DNA from: an uncultured Pseudomonadota bacterium | GTDB taxonomy: Bacteria; Pseudomonadota; Alphaproteobacteria; UBA9219 | NCBI GenBank assembly: GCA_903919315.1 | Contig: CAIXHP010000051.1 | Span: forward strand, 1-64,000 | Length of the DNA stretch: 64,000 nt | Reading direction: 5' to 3' | Shown here: positions 63,221-64,000 of the stretch, in pieces | Layout: every line of letters starts with the position of its first letter | Numbering within the stretch: position 1 is the stretch's first letter | Made by a program: the position numbers and the translations under genes | The notes under the pieces: generated by a model | The model's database searches: none | What the model was told of the DNA's origin: nothing | Seen by the model: the letters and a program-made list of their open reading frames with translations, nothing else

Positions 63221-64000
63221 TGGCCACGGACATTCAACAAGTCGCCGTCATCGGCTCAGGCGTGATGGGCAGCCAGATCGCGGCGCATATCACCAACGCA
63301 GGCGTTTCCGTCCTGCTGCTCGATATCGTCCCCAAGGACGCCACCGACCGGAACATGCTGGCCAAGGGCGCGCTCGACAAGCTACAAAAGATGGACCCCG
63401 CGCCGTTCATGCACCCCAAGAACGCTAAGCTGATCATGCCCGGCAATCTCGACGACGATCTGCACAAGCTCAAGGATTGCGACTGGATCATCGAAGCCGT
63501 TCTGGAAAACCCGCAGGTGAAAAGCGACCTGTACAAAAAGATCGACGCGGTGCGCAAGCCCGGCTCCATCGTCTCGTCCAACACCTCCACCATTCCGCTG
63601 AACGTGTTGACGGGCGGACAGTCGGACGCGTTCGCCGCCGATTTCCTCATCACGCATTTCTTTAACCCCCCGCGCTACATGCGCTTGCTCGAAGTGGTGA
63701 CGGGCCCCAAGACGCGCAGCGGCGCGGCGGAACTTGTGCGCGATTTCTGCGACAAGCGTTTGGGCAAAGGCGTGGTGACGTGCAAAGACACGGCGGGTTT
63801 CATCGCCAACCGCCTCGGCGTCTATTTTCTCCAAGTCGCCGTCAACGAGACCATCGCGCTTGGTCTGACGGTTGAAGAGGCCGACGCGGTGTTCAGCCGA
63901 CCGGTCGGCATGCCCAAGACGGGCGTATTCGGCCTGCTGGATCTCGTCGGCATTGACCTGATGCCGCTGATTGCCAAAAGCTTTATGACCACGCTGCCGC
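63220..64000 (+). CDS. 3-hydroxyacyl-CoA dehydrogenase (FadB-like), partial
   Basis: The first 260 codons of a protein that runs past the window. The Rossmann motif VAVIGSGVMGSQIAAHI starts at residue 8, followed by IIEAVLENPQVKSDLY, SSNTSTIPLN, THFFNPPRYMRLLEVV and DTAGFIANRL, all typical of 3-hydroxyacyl-CoA dehydrogenases. An N-terminal dehydrogenase domain often precedes an enoyl-CoA hydratase domain in alphaproteobacterial proteins of ~770 aa; whether that holds here is not visible. Confidence 0.93.
   Translation, partial: MATDIQQVAVIGSGVMGSQIAAHITNAGVSVLLLDIVPKDATDRNMLAKGALDKLQKMDPAPFMHPKNAKLIMPGNLDDDLHKLKDCDWIIEAVLENPQVKSDLYKKIDAVRKPGSIVSSNTSTIPLNVLTGGQSDAFAADFLITHFFNPPRYMRLLEVVTGPKTRSGAAELVRDFCDKRLGKGVVTCKDTAGFIANRLGVYFLQVAVNETIALGLTVEEADAVFSRPVGMPKTGVFGLLDLVGIDLMPLIAKSFMTTLP

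Overview
The window is a GC-rich stretch of an alphaproteobacterial chromosome. The evidence is the separate atpF' and atpF genes next to atpI-atpB-atpE, a BamF-type (DUF3035) lipoprotein, a DivL-type pseudo-histidine kinase with tyrosine in the H-box, AddAB in place of RecBCD, a PhaR/PhaC polyhydroxyalkanoate locus and an AmgK/MurU muramate-recycling pair. The genus cannot be read from the sequence alone; a Rhodospirillales- or Micavibrio-like lineage is a guess. No rRNA, tRNA or CRISPR array was found.

Layout. 0.1-1.5 kb: an AT-richer orphan gene closed by a strong terminator. 1.8-10.2 kb: ileS-lspA-bamF-like-two M16 peptidases-pgi. 10.2-11.6 kb: a methyltransferase and a ParDE-like toxin-antitoxin pair with its own promoter/operator. 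11.7-14.2 kb: the ATP synthase Fo genes. 14.2-16.7 kb: exoD and an MshN/MshM-like pair. 16.7-17.9 kb (minus): ispA and xseB. 18.1-25.1 kb: a tightly coupled SUF iron-sulfur operon (Rrf2 regulator, sufB, DUF559 gene, sufC, HAD phosphatase, sufD, sufS, sufU, sufT). 25.4-32.2 kb: pepN, a PagL-like protein, a FliL-like protein, a WbaP-like sugar-phosphate transferase and a PpiC isomerase. 32.3-35.9 kb (minus): nadA-nadB-nadC with a palindromic promoter. 35.9-43.1 kb: XRE regulator, SDR protein, EnvC-like factor, gpmI, a peptide-binding protein and a PIN-like protein. 43.2-45.8 kb: PHA genes. 46.2-60.2 kb: ahcY, divL, tsaE, amgK, two orphan paralogues on the other strand, murU, addB, addA. 60.2-64.0 kb: an orphan gene, asd, a thiolase and the start of a 3-hydroxyacyl-CoA dehydrogenase that runs off the window.

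The most unusual signal is two families of palindromic repeats. Family A has GC-rich arms with CCTCCCC outside and GGGAGGG inside. Family B has 30-bp arms that begin GCGTCAT and end ATCCATC. Both occur between genes and also inside protein-coding frames without breaking them: family A in ileS and addA, family B in addA. One family-A copy is a longer element of about 0.5 kb whose inverted ends flank a DUF559 (Vsr-like fold) endonuclease gene sitting inside the suf operon. This suggests, but does not prove, that the DUF559 gene is the autonomous member and the short palindromes are non-autonomous derivatives.

Other points of note are a roughly 260-bp two-frame overlap of phaC with its upstream gene, a PagL-like protein lacking the catalytic glutamate, a HAD phosphatase inside the suf operon, and a tandem pair of unrecognised paralogues between amgK and murU.
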